Part shown: piece after piece, positions 44,361 to 53,507 of the stretch | How positions within the stretch are numbered: the stretch's first letter is position 1 | How the letters are laid out: each line of letters begins with the position of its first letter | From: Terripilifer ovatus | GTDB lineage: Bacteria > Pseudomonadota > Alphaproteobacteria > Rhizobiales > Beijerinckiaceae | Direction of reading: 5' to 3' | Assembly: GCA_029222685.1 (NCBI GenBank) | Contig: JARHVB010000011.1 | Span: 147,510 to 211,509 of the forward strand | Length of the DNA: 64,000 nt | Notes under the pieces: model-generated | What the model saw: the letters and a program-made list of their open reading frames with translations, nothing else | Database searches by the model: none | What the model was told of the DNA's origin: nothing | Translations under genes and position numbers: made by a program

Positions 44361-45313
44361 GGCTCGTCGCGCGCCTGCGTCGCGCCGAGCTCGATGGCGC
44401 GGGCATAGACCTTGCGGCGCGGCTGGCCGGTTTCCGCCGCCACCAGGGAGGCGGCGTCCTTCACCGAATGTTTGCGCAAGGCGATCTCGAGCTGGGCATC
44501 GACGTCGGCCGTTCTCGCCGCTTCCTCCGCGCCGGGCGGCGCCACCAGCAGCACGATCTCTCCTTTCGGCGGCTCCTCGGCGGCGAGTTCGGCGGCAAGC
44601 TGGCCAAGCGTGCCGCGGCGCACCGTCTCGTAATGTTTGGTCAGTTCGCGCGCCAGCGCGGCATCCCGCTCGCCCAGCACCGCGTGCAGGTCGGCGAGCG
44701 TTTCGGCAACACGCCGCGGCGAGTCGAAAAACACCAGCGTTCCCGGCACCTGCGCCAGTTCGGCAATGCGGGCGCGGCGGCCGGCGCTTTTATGCGGCAG
44801 GAAACCCTCGAAGAAAAACCGGTCCGTCGGCAGGCCGGCGACCACCAGCGCCGCCAGAACGGCGGAGGCGCCGGGCACCGAGGTCACCGGAATATTGCGC
44901 GCCACAGCGTCGGCTACCAGTTTGAAGCCGGGGTCGGAGACGAGCGGCGTGCCGGCGTCGGACACCAGCGCCAGCGCTGCGCCTGCTTCCAGCCGCGCCA
45001 CCAGATGCGGACGCATGACGGTGGCATTGTGCTCGTGATAGGCGATCATCGGCGTGGCGATGCCATAATGGGCCAGCAGTTTGCGGGTCACCCGCGTGTC
45101 CTCGGCGATGATCGCATCGGCCGCCGCCAGGGTCGACAGGGCGCGAAAGGAAATGTCGCCGAGATTGCCGATCGGCGTCGCGACCACATGCAGGCCGGGT
45201 GGAATCGTTTCCGCCTCCGCCTGCAGGCCGAATGCGGTATAGCTAGCGGCAGGTCTGGCGTCGGACGCCGGTGCGGGCCTGTTCGCCGGCGCGTTCCGCG
45301 AATGCGAAGTCAT
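44357..45313 (-). CDS. rsmI: 16S rRNA (cytidine(1402)-2'-O)-methyltransferase
   Basis: 318 aa tetrapyrrole-methylase-fold enzyme that 2'-O-methylates C1402 of 16S rRNA. Signature segments are GLHVVATPIGNLGDISFRAL, AEDTRVTRKLLAHYGI, ALVSDAGTPLVSDPGFKLV and the PGASAVLAALVVAGLPTDRF stretch, followed by FFEGFLPHKS. The first about 35 residues (RNAPANRPAPASDARP) are a low-complexity extension. It is divergent from lpoA and coupled to yraN. Confidence 0.96.
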   Translation of the reverse strand: MTSHSRNAPANRPAPASDARPAASYTAFGLQAEAETIPPGLHVVATPIGNLGDISFRALSTLAAADAIIAEDTRVTRKLLAHYGIATPMIAYHEHNATVMRPHLVARLEAGAALALVSDAGTPLVSDPGFKLVADAVARNIPVTSVPGASAVLAALVVAGLPTDRFFFEGFLPHKSAGRRARIAELAQVPGTLVFFDSPRRVAETLADLHAVLGERDAALARELTKHYETVRRGTLGQLAAELAAEEPPKGEIVLLVAPPGAEEAARTADVDAQLEIALRKHSVKDAASLVAAETGQPRRKVYARAIELGATQARDEP

Positions 45314-45642
45314 AGCTCGAGGCTCCGTTGGGCTTTATTGTGCTCGGTTCTGGCCGGTCATTTCAAAAAACGCAAACTATTCCGATGGTGATGTTCTGTA
45401 AACAGTACGATTTTCCTTTTTAACGAACTGTAGCGAGTGATATCTCGCTTTCCGCTCAAGCCTGGGCTTCGACTTGGACGAAAACTATGATTAACCTTTC
45501 CAAGGCAACATTTTCGGCAACAGTTTTGGCAAGATTTCTCCCTGGAAGGCGGGGCGCTATGTCCGCCACTGCTAAATCGGCGTAGGTCTAATCAAATTGC
45601 AGCTTCCGGATGGGGGCGCTTCAGCGGCGGGATACGATTGAA
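45314..45642. promoter_or_regulatory. Divergent control region between rsmI and lpoA
   Basis: About 330 bases without a gene. The part from 45360 to 45590 is clearly richer in A and T than the surroundings (for example TTTCAAAAAACGCAAAC and TACGATTTTCCTTTTTAAC), as expected for promoters in both directions. A 32-codon frame at 45487-45585 exists but has no ribosome-binding site and no recognisable protein, so I do not call it. I see no riboswitch or tRNA. Confidence 0.5.
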
Positions 45643-46893
45643 ATGAAGGCTTTTGCGGATGCGCGCTCCGATGCCCGGAAAGGCGTTTCGGTTCTGATCT
45701 CCGGCGCGCGCGCTGGGTTCGCGCTGGCAGGCCTGTTGACCTTGGCGGGTTGCGGCACGACGGGAATGAGCGGGCCGTTTTCTGGCGACAACCGGCCGGC
45801 AAGGTCGGCACCCGGCCAAACAGGTCCGCTGGCGGCCGCCGCGGGCGATACGATCGGCTCCGGTCCGATCCGCATCGCCTTGATCCTGCCGCTGACCCAG
45901 GCCTCCGGCCCCAGTGGCGTCGGCCAGTCGCTCCGCAACGCGGCGGAGCTGGCCATGTCCGAATCCGGCTCCAATGCCGTCACGCTTCTCGTCAAGGACG
46001 ATCAGTCGACGCCGGAGGGCGCGCGCGCCGCCGCCCAGGCTGCGCTGGACGAAGGGGCGCAAGCCATCATCGGGCCACTGTACGCACCGAGCATGCGTGA
46101 GGTCGGCCGCTTGGCGCGTTCCGCCAACAAGCCGGTGATCGCCTTCTCCACCGACACCAGCGCCACCGCGCGCGGCGTCTATGCGTTGTCGTTCCTGGTC
46201 GAGACGCAGGTCACTCGCGTGGTTGACTACGCGGTGTCGCGCGGGAAGAAGAGCTTCGCCGCCCTCGTGCCCGAAAACGAATACGGCAATATTGCGCTGG
46301 CGCAGTTCCAGACGGTCGCCGCAGCGCGCGGCGTGCGCGTGCAGGCGATTGAACGCTATCGTCCCGGCGGCGCCGCCGCGGCGGCCCAGAAAATCGCCGG
46401 TCTCGCCGACGGCATCGACGCTCTGTTTGTGCCCGAACAGGCCGACCAGATGGCTGCCGTGGGCAGTGCCATCACCGGCGCCGGTCTCGATGTGAAGCGC
46501 ATCCAGGTGCTGGGCACCGGCATCTGGAATGATTCGCGCGTCATGCGTCTGCCGGCGCTGCAGGGCGCTTATTTCGCCGCGCCCGACAATGCCGGCTTCT
46601 CGGTCTTCGCCCAGAAATACCGCGCCAAGTTCAACTCCGATCCGGTGCGCATCGCCACCTTGTCCTACGATGCGGTGTCGCTGCTGGCGGCGCTGGCGCA
46701 GATGCAGGGCGGGCAGGGCTTCAGCGAAGCAACCCTCACCAATGCCGATGGTTTCAAGGGCGCCGACGGCCTGTTCCGTTTCCGCACCGACGGCCAGAAC
46801 GAACGCGGCCTGTCGGTTCTGCAGATCCGCAACGGTACGACAACGGTCGTCAGCCCGGCGCAACAGAAATTCACCACCGCGCCGGGGACTTGA
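45643..46893 (+). CDS. lpoA: Penicillin-binding protein activator, LpoA/LppC-like lipoprotein
   Basis: Outer-membrane lipoprotein with a type-1 periplasmic-binding fold that activates the peptidoglycan synthase PBP1A in gammaproteobacteria. The lipobox is LLTLAGC, about residue 36 from the ATG at 45643. Then come RIALILPLTQASGPSGVGQSL, LLVKDDQSTPEGARAAAQAAL and AIIGPLYAPSM, typical of the fold. The tetratricopeptide N-domain of E. coli LpoA is missing, as in alphaproteobacterial members. An in-frame ATG 33 bases upstream is also possible; neither has a strong ribosome-binding site. It is divergent from rsmI-yraN. Confidence 0.88.
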   Translation: MKAFADARSDARKGVSVLISGARAGFALAGLLTLAGCGTTGMSGPFSGDNRPARSAPGQTGPLAAAAGDTIGSGPIRIALILPLTQASGPSGVGQSLRNAAELAMSESGSNAVTLLVKDDQSTPEGARAAAQAALDEGAQAIIGPLYAPSMREVGRLARSANKPVIAFSTDTSATARGVYALSFLVETQVTRVVDYAVSRGKKSFAALVPENEYGNIALAQFQTVAAARGVRVQAIERYRPGGAAAAAQKIAGLADGIDALFVPEQADQMAAVGSAITGAGLDVKRIQVLGTGIWNDSRVMRLPALQGAYFAAPDNAGFSVFAQKYRAKFNSDPVRIATLSYDAVSLLAALAQMQGGQGFSEATLTNADGFKGADGLFRFRTDGQNERGLSVLQIRNGTTTVVSPAQQKFTTAPGT

Positions 46894-46926
46894 TGGCTGC
46901 CGCAAGGCCTTCGTGGGGTGAAGTGA

Positions 46927-47187
46927 ATGTCTGAAATAACGGTGCGTCGCGTCGGCGCTCAGGTGATTATGGTGCTGACCGACGACGACAACCGGCAGGT
47001 GGAAGTGACCCTGGACGCGGCGGAAGCTGCGACGCTCGGCTCGCTGCTGTTGGGGATGCCGACCGGTCCAAAGCCGGCCAGGAACATCATACCCGAATCC
47101 GCGGCCAACAGCTCATCGGCCGGCAGCATCTGGCCTGAGCCGGAAAATATGCCTCCGTTTGACAGTGTCCGCAGGCGTCGGAGCTGA
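46927..47187 (+). CDS. Small conserved-looking protein, unknown function
   Basis: 86 aa, 33 bases after lpoA on the same strand. The first half (MSEITVRRVGAQVIMVLTDD to LGSLLLGMP) reads like a small beta-strand plus helix domain. The rest is Ser/Pro-rich and ends in RRRRS. The start is preceded by GTGGGGTGAAGTGA. Base use at third codon positions matches neighbouring genes, which favours real coding. No function is assigned. Confidence 0.6.
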   Translation: MSEITVRRVGAQVIMVLTDDDNRQVEVTLDAAEAATLGSLLLGMPTGPKPARNIIPESAANSSSAGSIWPEPENMPPFDSVRRRRS

Positions 47188-47197
47188 CCGAAAGAGG

Positions 47198-47302
47198 TAG
47201 AGCATTTTCGAGCGAAGTGGATGCCGGTTCGCGTGAAGAAAATGCGTCAAAACAAAAACCTAGAGCTCGGTTCTGATTCCATCAGAACCGAAAAAGCTCT
47301 AG
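47198..47302. repeat. Mosaic palindromic repeat, family A (copy 2)
   Basis: TAGAGCATTTTCGAGCGAAGTGG, CCGGTTCGCGTGAAGAAAATGC, then hairpin CTAGAGCTCGGTTCTGA with TCAGAACCGAAAAAGCTCTAG (47260-47302). It is almost identical to 22670-22776. The last CTAG gives the TAG stop of the minus-strand hemW gene. Confidence 0.88.
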
Positions 47303-48465
47303 GCCGCCAAGTCCGCAACCACCGCATCCAGCACCGGAAATCCCGATGTGGTGACACGGATGCGACCGTCGTCGGTGATCTCGATCATGCCGTCCTGGAT
47401 CAGCGTGGCGATGCGGTCTTCGTCGAGCTTGTGGCCGCGGATCGCTTCGAAGCGCAGTGCCTCGATGCCTTCCGTCAGGCGCAGGCCCATCAGCAGCATT
47501 TCGTCGGCCTGCTCTTCCTGGGTCAGCACCTCATCGGCGACGAGGCCGTTGCCGTCGCTCTCGACGACGGTCAGCCACATTTCCGGATGTTTCTCGGTCG
47601 ACTGGGCGAGGCGGCCGCGCGGCGTCACCAGGCGGCCATGGGCGCCAGGCCCGACGCCGGCATATTCGCCATAGCGCCAGTAGATCAGATTGTGCCGGCT
47701 TTCCTGGCCTGCCCGTGCGTGGTTGGAAATCTCATAGGCCGGCATACCCGCTGCATCCATCACCTCCTGGGTGACGTCCCAGAGCGCGCGCGACGTGTCT
47801 TCATCCGGCGTCTTCAGGCGGCCTGCGGCGACCAGCCGCTCGAACATCGTGTCGGGCTCGATGGTGAGCTGGTAAAGCGACATATGCCCGCCGGCGCGCT
47901 TCACCGCCTCGCTGAGCTCGCTGCGCCAGGCCTCCGGCGTCTGGCCGGGCCGGGCATAGATGAGGTCGAACGAGAAACGGTCGAAAATCGCCGAGGCGAC
48001 GCCCACCGCCGTCATCGCTTCGGCGGCCGTGTGCATGCGGCCCAGGGCCTTGAGATCGGGATCGTTCATCGCCTGCACGCCGAGCGAGACGCGGTTGACC
48101 CCTGCGGCCTTGTAGCCCTTGAAACGCTGCGCCTCGACGGACGTCGGGTTGGCCTCCAGCGTGATTTCGGCGTCGGGGGCGACCTGCCAGTGCTTGCCGA
48201 TGGCCTCCAGAATGGCGCCGACGGTCTCCGGCTTCATCAGCGACGGTGTGCCGCCGCCAAAAAAGATCGAGCCCACGGTGCGTCCCGGCGCCAGCGCGGC
48301 GCGATGCGCCAGTTCGGTGCGGAACGCCGCCACATAGCGCGCCTCGTCAACCGGCTGCGCCCGCACGTGACTGTTGAAGTCGCAATACGGGCATTTCGAC
48401 AGGCAGAAGGGCCAGTGGACGTAGACCCCAAAGCCTGGATCGTAGTTCGGGAAGCGCGAAGCCAT
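47299..48465 (-). CDS. hemW: Radical SAM heme chaperone HemW
   Basis: 388 aa. The radical SAM cluster motif is C21-x3-C25-x2-C28 (FCLSKCPYCDF). It is followed by SIFFGGGTPSLM and the HemN/HemW C-terminal domain. HemW binds heme and delivers it to target proteins rather than oxidising coproporphyrinogen. Long annotated as oxygen-independent coproporphyrinogen oxidase, it is distinguished by the missing N-terminal extension of HemN. Its TAG stop lies in a family A repeat. Confidence 0.94.
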   Translation of the reverse strand: MASRFPNYDPGFGVYVHWPFCLSKCPYCDFNSHVRAQPVDEARYVAAFRTELAHRAALAPGRTVGSIFFGGGTPSLMKPETVGAILEAIGKHWQVAPDAEITLEANPTSVEAQRFKGYKAAGVNRVSLGVQAMNDPDLKALGRMHTAAEAMTAVGVASAIFDRFSFDLIYARPGQTPEAWRSELSEAVKRAGGHMSLYQLTIEPDTMFERLVAAGRLKTPDEDTSRALWDVTQEVMDAAGMPAYEISNHARAGQESRHNLIYWRYGEYAGVGPGAHGRLVTPRGRLAQSTEKHPEMWLTVVESDGNGLVADEVLTQEEQADEMLLMGLRLTEGIEALRFEAIRGHKLDEDRIATLIQDGMIEITDDGRIRVTTSGFPVLDAVVADLAA

Positions 48466-48515
48466 GGCCGCTTATGGCACGGATCGCCTGATTCGGGCAC
48501 CCTCGCGTCTGGCAG

Positions 48516-49547
48516 CTATCTCACCAGATCTCCCAGAATCTCCTTTGCCCGCGCCACGACCTTCGGCGACGCGTTGGCGATGGAATCGGCGATTTTTTGC
48601 GCCTCTTCGCCGGTCGACGGGCTGATGTCCATCTGGGCCTTGTCGGCCTCGGCGAGGAGGGCAGGGTCTTTCATCGTTGCGTCGAAGGCGCGCCGCAGGG
48701 CCTCGACCCGCTCCGGCGGGACGCCAGCCGTGGTGATCGTCGAGCGCGACAGGGCGGTATCCGCCGAGAGGAAGGTCAGCACCGCCCGGTCCTCGTCGTT
48801 CTTGGCGAGTTCGAGCAGCAGCGGCACATTGGGCATGTCGGGATGGCGCTTCAGCGCAATCTGGACGAGGGGGATGACCTTTCCCTCCTTCAGCCATTCC
48901 GGCTTGGTCGATTTCCACGACGCCCAGGAGTTCGAGCCGCGCCCCTGCACCTCGCCGCGCTCCATCGCCAGATTGACCTCGTTGCCGCCCGGATAGCCGG
49001 TGACGATCTTGAATTTCGTTCCGGCCAGCGTGTTCATCAAGGTGGCATAGACGACGCCCGATGTGCCCATCGGCGCGCCGAGCACGAGTTCGTGCTTGCG
49101 CGCATCGTCGATGGTGCGCACGCCTGAGGTGTACCAGGAATTGGTGACGTTGGGTGACTCGGTGGTGTTGCCGATCCAGATGAATTTGCGCGTGTCGAAC
49201 TCGACGCCGCCCGTGCCCATGGCCTGGGCGGCCATCATGTTCGACATGATCATGTGCAGGGTGGTGCCGTCGCGCGGCGCGATGCTCGTCATCCAGTTCG
49301 CCGCGACGATGCCGCCGCCGCCGGGCATGTTGCGCACCACGATGGTGGGCTGGCCGGGAATATGCCGGCCCATGTGACGCGCCAGCAGACGGCCGCGAAA
49401 GTCGTAATCGTTGCCGGCCGATGTGCCGATGATCATGCTGACCTGCTTGCCGCGATAGAAATCGAAGACGGCGTCGGCGCGTGCCGAGGCGCAGGACGCA
49501 GACAGAACTGCAATAGCGAGTGTCAGCGATCGACGAAGGATCGGCAT
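48516..49547 (-). CDS. Bug-like periplasmic receptor protein (divergent subgroup)
   Basis: 343 aa. The ATG at 49547 has GGGAGG eight bases upstream. The signal sequence ends ASARADA. Shared subgroup segments are FDFYRGKQVSMIIGTSAGN, DFRGRLLARHMGRHIPGQP, NMPGGGGIVAANW, KIVTGYPGGNE and LAMERGEVQGRGSN. It starts a minus-strand run that, read upstream, includes an amidohydrolase and an ABC binding protein gene, and is probably their receptor. No TctA/TctB partners are present. Confidence 0.9.
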   Translation of the reverse strand: MPILRRSLTLAIAVLSASCASARADAVFDFYRGKQVSMIIGTSAGNDYDFRGRLLARHMGRHIPGQPTIVVRNMPGGGGIVAANWMTSIAPRDGTTLHMIMSNMMAAQAMGTGGVEFDTRKFIWIGNTTESPNVTNSWYTSGVRTIDDARKHELVLGAPMGTSGVVYATLMNTLAGTKFKIVTGYPGGNEVNLAMERGEVQGRGSNSWASWKSTKPEWLKEGKVIPLVQIALKRHPDMPNVPLLLELAKNDEDRAVLTFLSADTALSRSTITTAGVPPERVEALRRAFDATMKDPALLAEADKAQMDISPSTGEEAQKIADSIANASPKVVARAKEILGDLVR

Positions 49548-49594
49548 CTTTATTCCTCCCGGCAAGATCTCGCGATCTCTTTGTTCTTGGTCGT

Positions 49595-50554
49595 TCAGAG
49601 CTTCAGCAGTCGCGTGGCGTTGCCGCCGAGAAATTTGGCCATGTCACTGTCGTTCATCTGCAGCGACTTGACCCAATCCATGGCGCCGTCATGGGCGACG
49701 AAGGGCCAGTCTACCGAAAACATGATGCGGTCGATACCCATTTCCAGCATGGTGCAGAGCAGCGCCGGCGTCGAGAAATGGCCGCTCGTCGTCACATGAA
49801 AATGATTGCAGAAAATATCGCGGAACCGCATCTCGTCCTGGCCGGGCCGCGACAAGGCCTGGTTGATCCGCCACAGCAGGAACGGCAAGGTCTCGCCGAA
49901 ATGACCGAGGATGATCTGCAGGTTCCTGCAATCCCGGAAGACGCCGGAAAGCACCAGCCGGATCGCCTGCGTCGCCGTCTCCACCGTGAAGCCCCAGGCC
50001 GGGCGGATCACCATCGGATAGGCCCCGGCATAGTCGTTGTAATAGGCCTCGGCGACGGCAGGCGCTGGATTGGCGGGGTGCAGATAGATCGGCACATCGA
50101 GCGCATCAGCGGTTTGAAAGATCGGCCGAAAGCGCGGCATGTCGAGGAATTCGCCATTGCTGAGGCCGTGCGTCATCGCTCCCTTGAAACCCAGTTGCTT
50201 GACGCAGCGTTCGAGTTCGCGCGCGGCGGCTTCCGGCACATCGGTCGGCAGCGCTGCGAAAGCGGCATAGCGTTTGGGATGACGCGCCACATGGGCGGCA
50301 AGCCTGTCGTTGACGCGGCTCGCAATGTCGACGGCGTCCTGTCCCTTGAGCCTCTGCGTCGACGGTGCGCCATGGGAGATGACCTGGATATCGACGCCGG
50401 CTGCATCCATCTCGCCGATCCGCAACTCGTCGAAATCATAGAGCCGCTGCAACTGGTTCGGCCGGCGCGGTGATTCACCATCGGCGAACAGATCGGCCAG
50501 TTCCCTGTCCCAGTAATGTTCCTCGATGGCGACGACCGGCATATTCCTGAGCAT
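49595..50554 (-). CDS. Amidohydrolase family protein (ACMSD/decarboxylase-like)
   Basis: 319 aa TIM-barrel protein. It starts VVAIEEHYWDRE, with the first metal-binding acid and His, and has FKGAMTHGLSNGEF, IYLHPANPAP with a likely metal His, LGHFGETLPFL with a second, and the late Asp in MFSVDWPF. This set matches 2-amino-3-carboxymuconate-semialdehyde or gamma-resorcylate decarboxylase-like proteins. GGGAGAG lies upstream of the ATG at 50554. Neighbours (VOC dioxygenase, FAH hydrolase) suggest a place in aromatic ring-fission metabolism. Confidence 0.88.
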   Translation of the reverse strand: MLRNMPVVAIEEHYWDRELADLFADGESPRRPNQLQRLYDFDELRIGEMDAAGVDIQVISHGAPSTQRLKGQDAVDIASRVNDRLAAHVARHPKRYAAFAALPTDVPEAAARELERCVKQLGFKGAMTHGLSNGEFLDMPRFRPIFQTADALDVPIYLHPANPAPAVAEAYYNDYAGAYPMVIRPAWGFTVETATQAIRLVLSGVFRDCRNLQIILGHFGETLPFLLWRINQALSRPGQDEMRFRDIFCNHFHVTTSGHFSTPALLCTMLEMGIDRIMFSVDWPFVAHDGAMDWVKSLQMNDSDMAKFLGGNATRLLKL

Positions 50555-50582
50555 GGAAACGTTCTCTCCCGATGGATAACTT

Positions 50583-51563
50583 TTATTTCTTGACCGCGCG
50601 TTCCGCGAAGGACGTGTCGATATAGCGTGAGGCCGGCGGCGTCGGCCCCTGCGCCGCGCCATAGACGCTGCGCAGCTTCAGCACCATGTCGACGCCCTTG
50701 GGGTTCAGCGCCGCGCCCTTGCTCAATCCACCGGGGCCGGTCATGCGTTCATAAAGCGCGTTGAGGTCTTCCGGTGAGAAGCCGCGCGTGCGTTTGCCCA
50801 GCACCGCGATGGCACCGGCGCGGTCGGCAAACACAGCATCATGCGCCGCCATGATGGCGCGCATGAACGCCAGTGTTTCACGCTCGTTGGACTTTCCGTA
50901 GCCGCGGCGGATGGCGTAGACGCTGCCCTGATAGTCGCCGAGTTCGGCAGACGCATCGGCGAGGATGTTGAAGCCTTCTTTCTGCATCGCCAGGTCTTGC
51001 GGCGAGCCGATGATCGCCATCTGGGCCGTATTGTCCCTCAGGGATTTCGAACGTGCATCGCTCGAGCCGACGGAAATGACTTTATAGTCCTTGTCCTTGG
51101 CGATACCCTTGGTCTGCAGGATCTGATAGAGCACTGTTGCATAGCCCGACGTCAGCGCGTCGACCGACAGCGTCTTGCCCTTGATATCCGTCCAAGACTT
51201 GATTTCGGGACGTGCGACAACGCTGTTGAGGCCGGAATGTACGCCCAGCACCGCGACGACATCGAACCCGTCGTATTTCACCGCGCCCTGGCCTTCGGTA
51301 TAGGCGACGATATTGTCGAAGGCGGTGGAGCTGAACTGATATTTGCCGGCCATGATATCGGCGAACTGTTCCTTCGAACCCGGCGTCTGGTCGAGCGTCA
51401 GCCGCAAGCCTTCCTTCTCGAACAGGCCTTTCTCAAGCGCGTACCAGACAGGCAGATTGGTCGCGCCGCCGAAGGCGATCATCTTGACGTCAGCAAGCGT
51501 CTGCGCGTGAGCGGCCGCAGCGATGGTCAGGCCGGCGAGCAATGCGAAGGCTCGTACTATCAT
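50583..51563 (-). CDS. NMT1-type ABC substrate-binding protein
   Basis: 326 aa, signal peptide ending AAAAHAQT. Body: MIAFGGATNLPVWYALEKGLF with RLTLDQTPGSKEQFAD, IVAYTEGQGAVKYDGFDVV and KTLSVDALTSGYATVLYQI, as in the SsuA/ThiY/NMT1-like group. It probably binds an organic acid. Its gene ends 28 bases before the amidohydrolase start, so they look co-transcribed. The permease encoded at 53508 belongs to a different ABC class and is not an obvious partner. Confidence 0.87.
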   Translation of the reverse strand: MIVRAFALLAGLTIAAAAHAQTLADVKMIAFGGATNLPVWYALEKGLFEKEGLRLTLDQTPGSKEQFADIMAGKYQFSSTAFDNIVAYTEGQGAVKYDGFDVVAVLGVHSGLNSVVARPEIKSWTDIKGKTLSVDALTSGYATVLYQILQTKGIAKDKDYKVISVGSSDARSKSLRDNTAQMAIIGSPQDLAMQKEGFNILADASAELGDYQGSVYAIRRGYGKSNERETLAFMRAIMAAHDAVFADRAGAIAVLGKRTRGFSPEDLNALYERMTGPGGLSKGAALNPKGVDMVLKLRSVYGAAQGPTPPASRYIDTSFAERAVKK

Positions 51564-51596
51564 GACGCGCTCCTATGGATAACATTGATGAGACCA

Positions 51597-51635
51597 CCCT
51601 CATCCGACCCTCGCATTGCGAGGGTCGGATGAGGG
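51597..51635. repeat. Perfect 39-base palindrome
   Basis: CCCTCATCCGACCCTCGCA, one T, then the exact complement TGCGAGGGTCGGATGAGGG. A degenerate copy stands at 23536-23572. It lies 17 bases downstream of the VOC gene stop, where it could fold into a strong hairpin at the end of the transcript. Confidence 0.88.
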
Positions 51636-51652
51636 CGTGAGATGTATAGACA

Positions 51653-52543
51653 CTATGGATAGCCGGGATAATTGCGATCCGAACCGAAGCCCCAGTAGTT
51701 GCGCAGCGTCTCCGGTCCCCATGACTTCGGCCTCTGCGGCCGGTCCTGGTGCCAGGGGCGCGGATCGAAATAGCCCAGCGTTTCATCCTTCATCTGGTCC
51801 ATTTCGGTGAAGAATTCGACTCTCACTTCATCGGAGTTGCGATGATAGATCGCGATATTATGTCCAAGGATATGCCGTCCCGGTCCCCACACCAGGCGGA
51901 TGTCCTTCTTGGCGAGATATTCGGCGGCCCGATGGATTTCCGGCCAGTCCTTCACCTCGAAGGCGATGTGATGCAATTGCGGCTTGGGATCGTTGACGAG
52001 ATTGATCGAATGATGGTCCGGCCCGCAGCGCAGAAACGCGAAGAAATCACCGCGCCAGTCCGAGACGCGAAAGCCCAGCACGTCGCAATAGAATTGCACG
52101 ATCGGCTTCACGTCGAGGCAGCGATAGGCGACATGCCCGAGCTTCAACGGTGAGATGCCGCATTCCTTGCCGTCGTCGGGCTGGAACTCATAGTCGGCAT
52201 AGACTTCGACAAGCGTTCCCTTCGGGTCCTTGAAGACGATGGCGTCCTTGACGCCGGGCGTGATGCCGCTGCGCTTCTCGGCCTTCACGCCATGCTGCGC
52301 GAGATTGGCTGCAAGCTCGCCAAGGTCGCTGCCTGGCGCGACCTGAAAGGCGAGCCGTGACAGATGCCCGGCCTCGCCTTTTTCGATGACGATGGCTTCC
52401 TGTCCCTGCCGGCTGGCGAAAATCGCGCGATCCTTGCTGCGCTCGGTGAGCGCCAGGCCGATCACGCCGCTATAGTAATCCACCATGCGTTCGAGATCGG
52501 CGGTCTCGAGCGTCGCGTGGCCGATGCGCCTTACCTGGATCAT
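51653..52543 (-). CDS. VOC-family extradiol-dioxygenase-like protein
   Basis: 296 aa with two paired beta-alpha-beta-beta-beta modules, as in 2,3-dihydroxybiphenyl/catechol 2,3-dioxygenases. The second module keeps the metal triad: H137 (LGHVAYR), H192 (LHHIAFEV) and E243 (VRVEFFTE). The first module (RRIGHATLETADLERMV) is the degenerate structural half. The catalytic His/Tyr region of known dioxygenases is only partly recognisable. It would cleave a catechol-type ring by the meta route. GGAGG lies upstream of the ATG at 52543. Confidence 0.88.
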   Translation of the reverse strand: MIQVRRIGHATLETADLERMVDYYSGVIGLALTERSKDRAIFASRQGQEAIVIEKGEAGHLSRLAFQVAPGSDLGELAANLAQHGVKAEKRSGITPGVKDAIVFKDPKGTLVEVYADYEFQPDDGKECGISPLKLGHVAYRCLDVKPIVQFYCDVLGFRVSDWRGDFFAFLRCGPDHHSINLVNDPKPQLHHIAFEVKDWPEIHRAAEYLAKKDIRLVWGPGRHILGHNIAIYHRNSDEVRVEFFTEMDQMKDETLGYFDPRPWHQDRPQRPKSWGPETLRNYWGFGSDRNYPGYP

Positions 52544-52576
52544 GCGTTTCCTCCGTGTTTCTGTTTCAGCTTCAGC

Positions 52577-52613
52577 GTCATTCCCGCCAAGCGAAGCGCA
52601 GAGCGGGAATGAC
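52577..52613. repeat. Short GTCATTCCCG inverted repeat (copy 3)
   Basis: GTCATTCCCGC and GCGGGAATGAC, 11-base arms around CAAGCGAAGCGCAGA. It lies 11 bases before the stop of the FAH-family gene and after the VOC gene start. Smallest and cleanest copy of this family in the window. Confidence 0.75.
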
Positions 52614-52623
52614 AGTCCTGGAG

Positions 52624-53481
52624 CTACTTGTGCGCGGTGGCCTGGATCTTCAGTTCGCCGATCTTCGGAGAGCTGGCTGTCACCCAGTCGCCGGGCTTGA
52701 CCGGAGACACGCCGGCCGGCGTGCCGGTGAAGTACAGGTCGCCCGGGTGCAGCGTGTAATGCGACGAGGCGAACTCGATGAGCTTGCGGCAATTGTAGAT
52801 GAGGTATTTGGTGTTCGATTTCTGCTTCGTCACGCCGTTGACAGTGAGTTCGATATCGAGATTGTCGGGGTCGGGAATCTCGTCCGCCGTCACCATCCAC
52901 GGGCCGATCGGCGAATAGCCGTCGATCGACTTGCGGAAGCTTCTGTCTTCCTTGCCGCGCACGGTCATGTCGAGGCCCATGCAATAGCCGGCAACATGGT
53001 CGAGCGCATTCTCCATGCTGATGTTGGTGCCCTTCTTGCCGATGATCATGACGATTTCGAGTTCGTGCTCGTTGAGCCGGTCCGGGAAGCGCAACGGGAT
53101 CGTCTCCGACATGCCGATGACGGAAGAGTTCGCCTTGAGGAAGATGCCGGCGGCCTGAATGCCGCGATGGGCATCGGCCGGCGTGCCCTGGCGGGCGGCC
53201 ATTTCGGCGATATGGTCGGAATAATTCGTCGGCGCCGCCATCACCTTGGAAAAGCGCGCCACCGGCGGCAACAGCTTCACCTGCGAGATCGGTTTGCCGG
53301 GTGCTTTCCTGGCCATCTCTTCGATCCGGCCACGCCATTCCGGCAGGGCGGCGATCACCGCATCGCCCATCATGTCGTAACGGGCGTGCTTGCGGATTTC
53401 CTCCTGCGCAGCGGTCACGTCGTGAACGTTATCGCCGATCACCACGCCAAGCCTGTCTTCATCGAAACGGCAAATTCTCAT
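52624..53481 (-). CDS. Fumarylacetoacetate hydrolase family protein
   Basis: 285 aa. Metal ligands of the FAH fold are E140-x-E142 (NEHELEIVMIIG) and D171 (GLDMTVRG), and the closing loop is TGTPAGVSPVKPGD. Members hydrolyse C-C bonds of acylpyruvates or decarboxylate and tautomerise ring-fission products. AGGAGG before the ATG at 53481 gives a firm start. It lies directly upstream of the VOC dioxygenase-like gene, as expected for meta-cleavage followed by hydrolysis. Confidence 0.93.
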   Translation of the reverse strand: MRICRFDEDRLGVVIGDNVHDVTAAQEEIRKHARYDMMGDAVIAALPEWRGRIEEMARKAPGKPISQVKLLPPVARFSKVMAAPTNYSDHIAEMAARQGTPADAHRGIQAAGIFLKANSSVIGMSETIPLRFPDRLNEHELEIVMIIGKKGTNISMENALDHVAGYCMGLDMTVRGKEDRSFRKSIDGYSPIGPWMVTADEIPDPDNLDIELTVNGVTKQKSNTKYLIYNCRKLIEFASSHYTLHPGDLYFTGTPAGVSPVKPGDWVTASSPKIGELKIQATAHK

Positions 53482-53507
53482 TGTGTCCTCCTGTTTATGA
53501 TTTGAGA

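Noticed and set aside
45487..45585. 32-codon frame between rsmI and lpoA
   Set aside because: No ribosome-binding site and no similarity I recognise; the region looks like promoter DNA.
47221..48996. 591-codon open frame opposite hemW
   Set aside because: Begins inside a repeat and covers hemW on the other strand; no domain.
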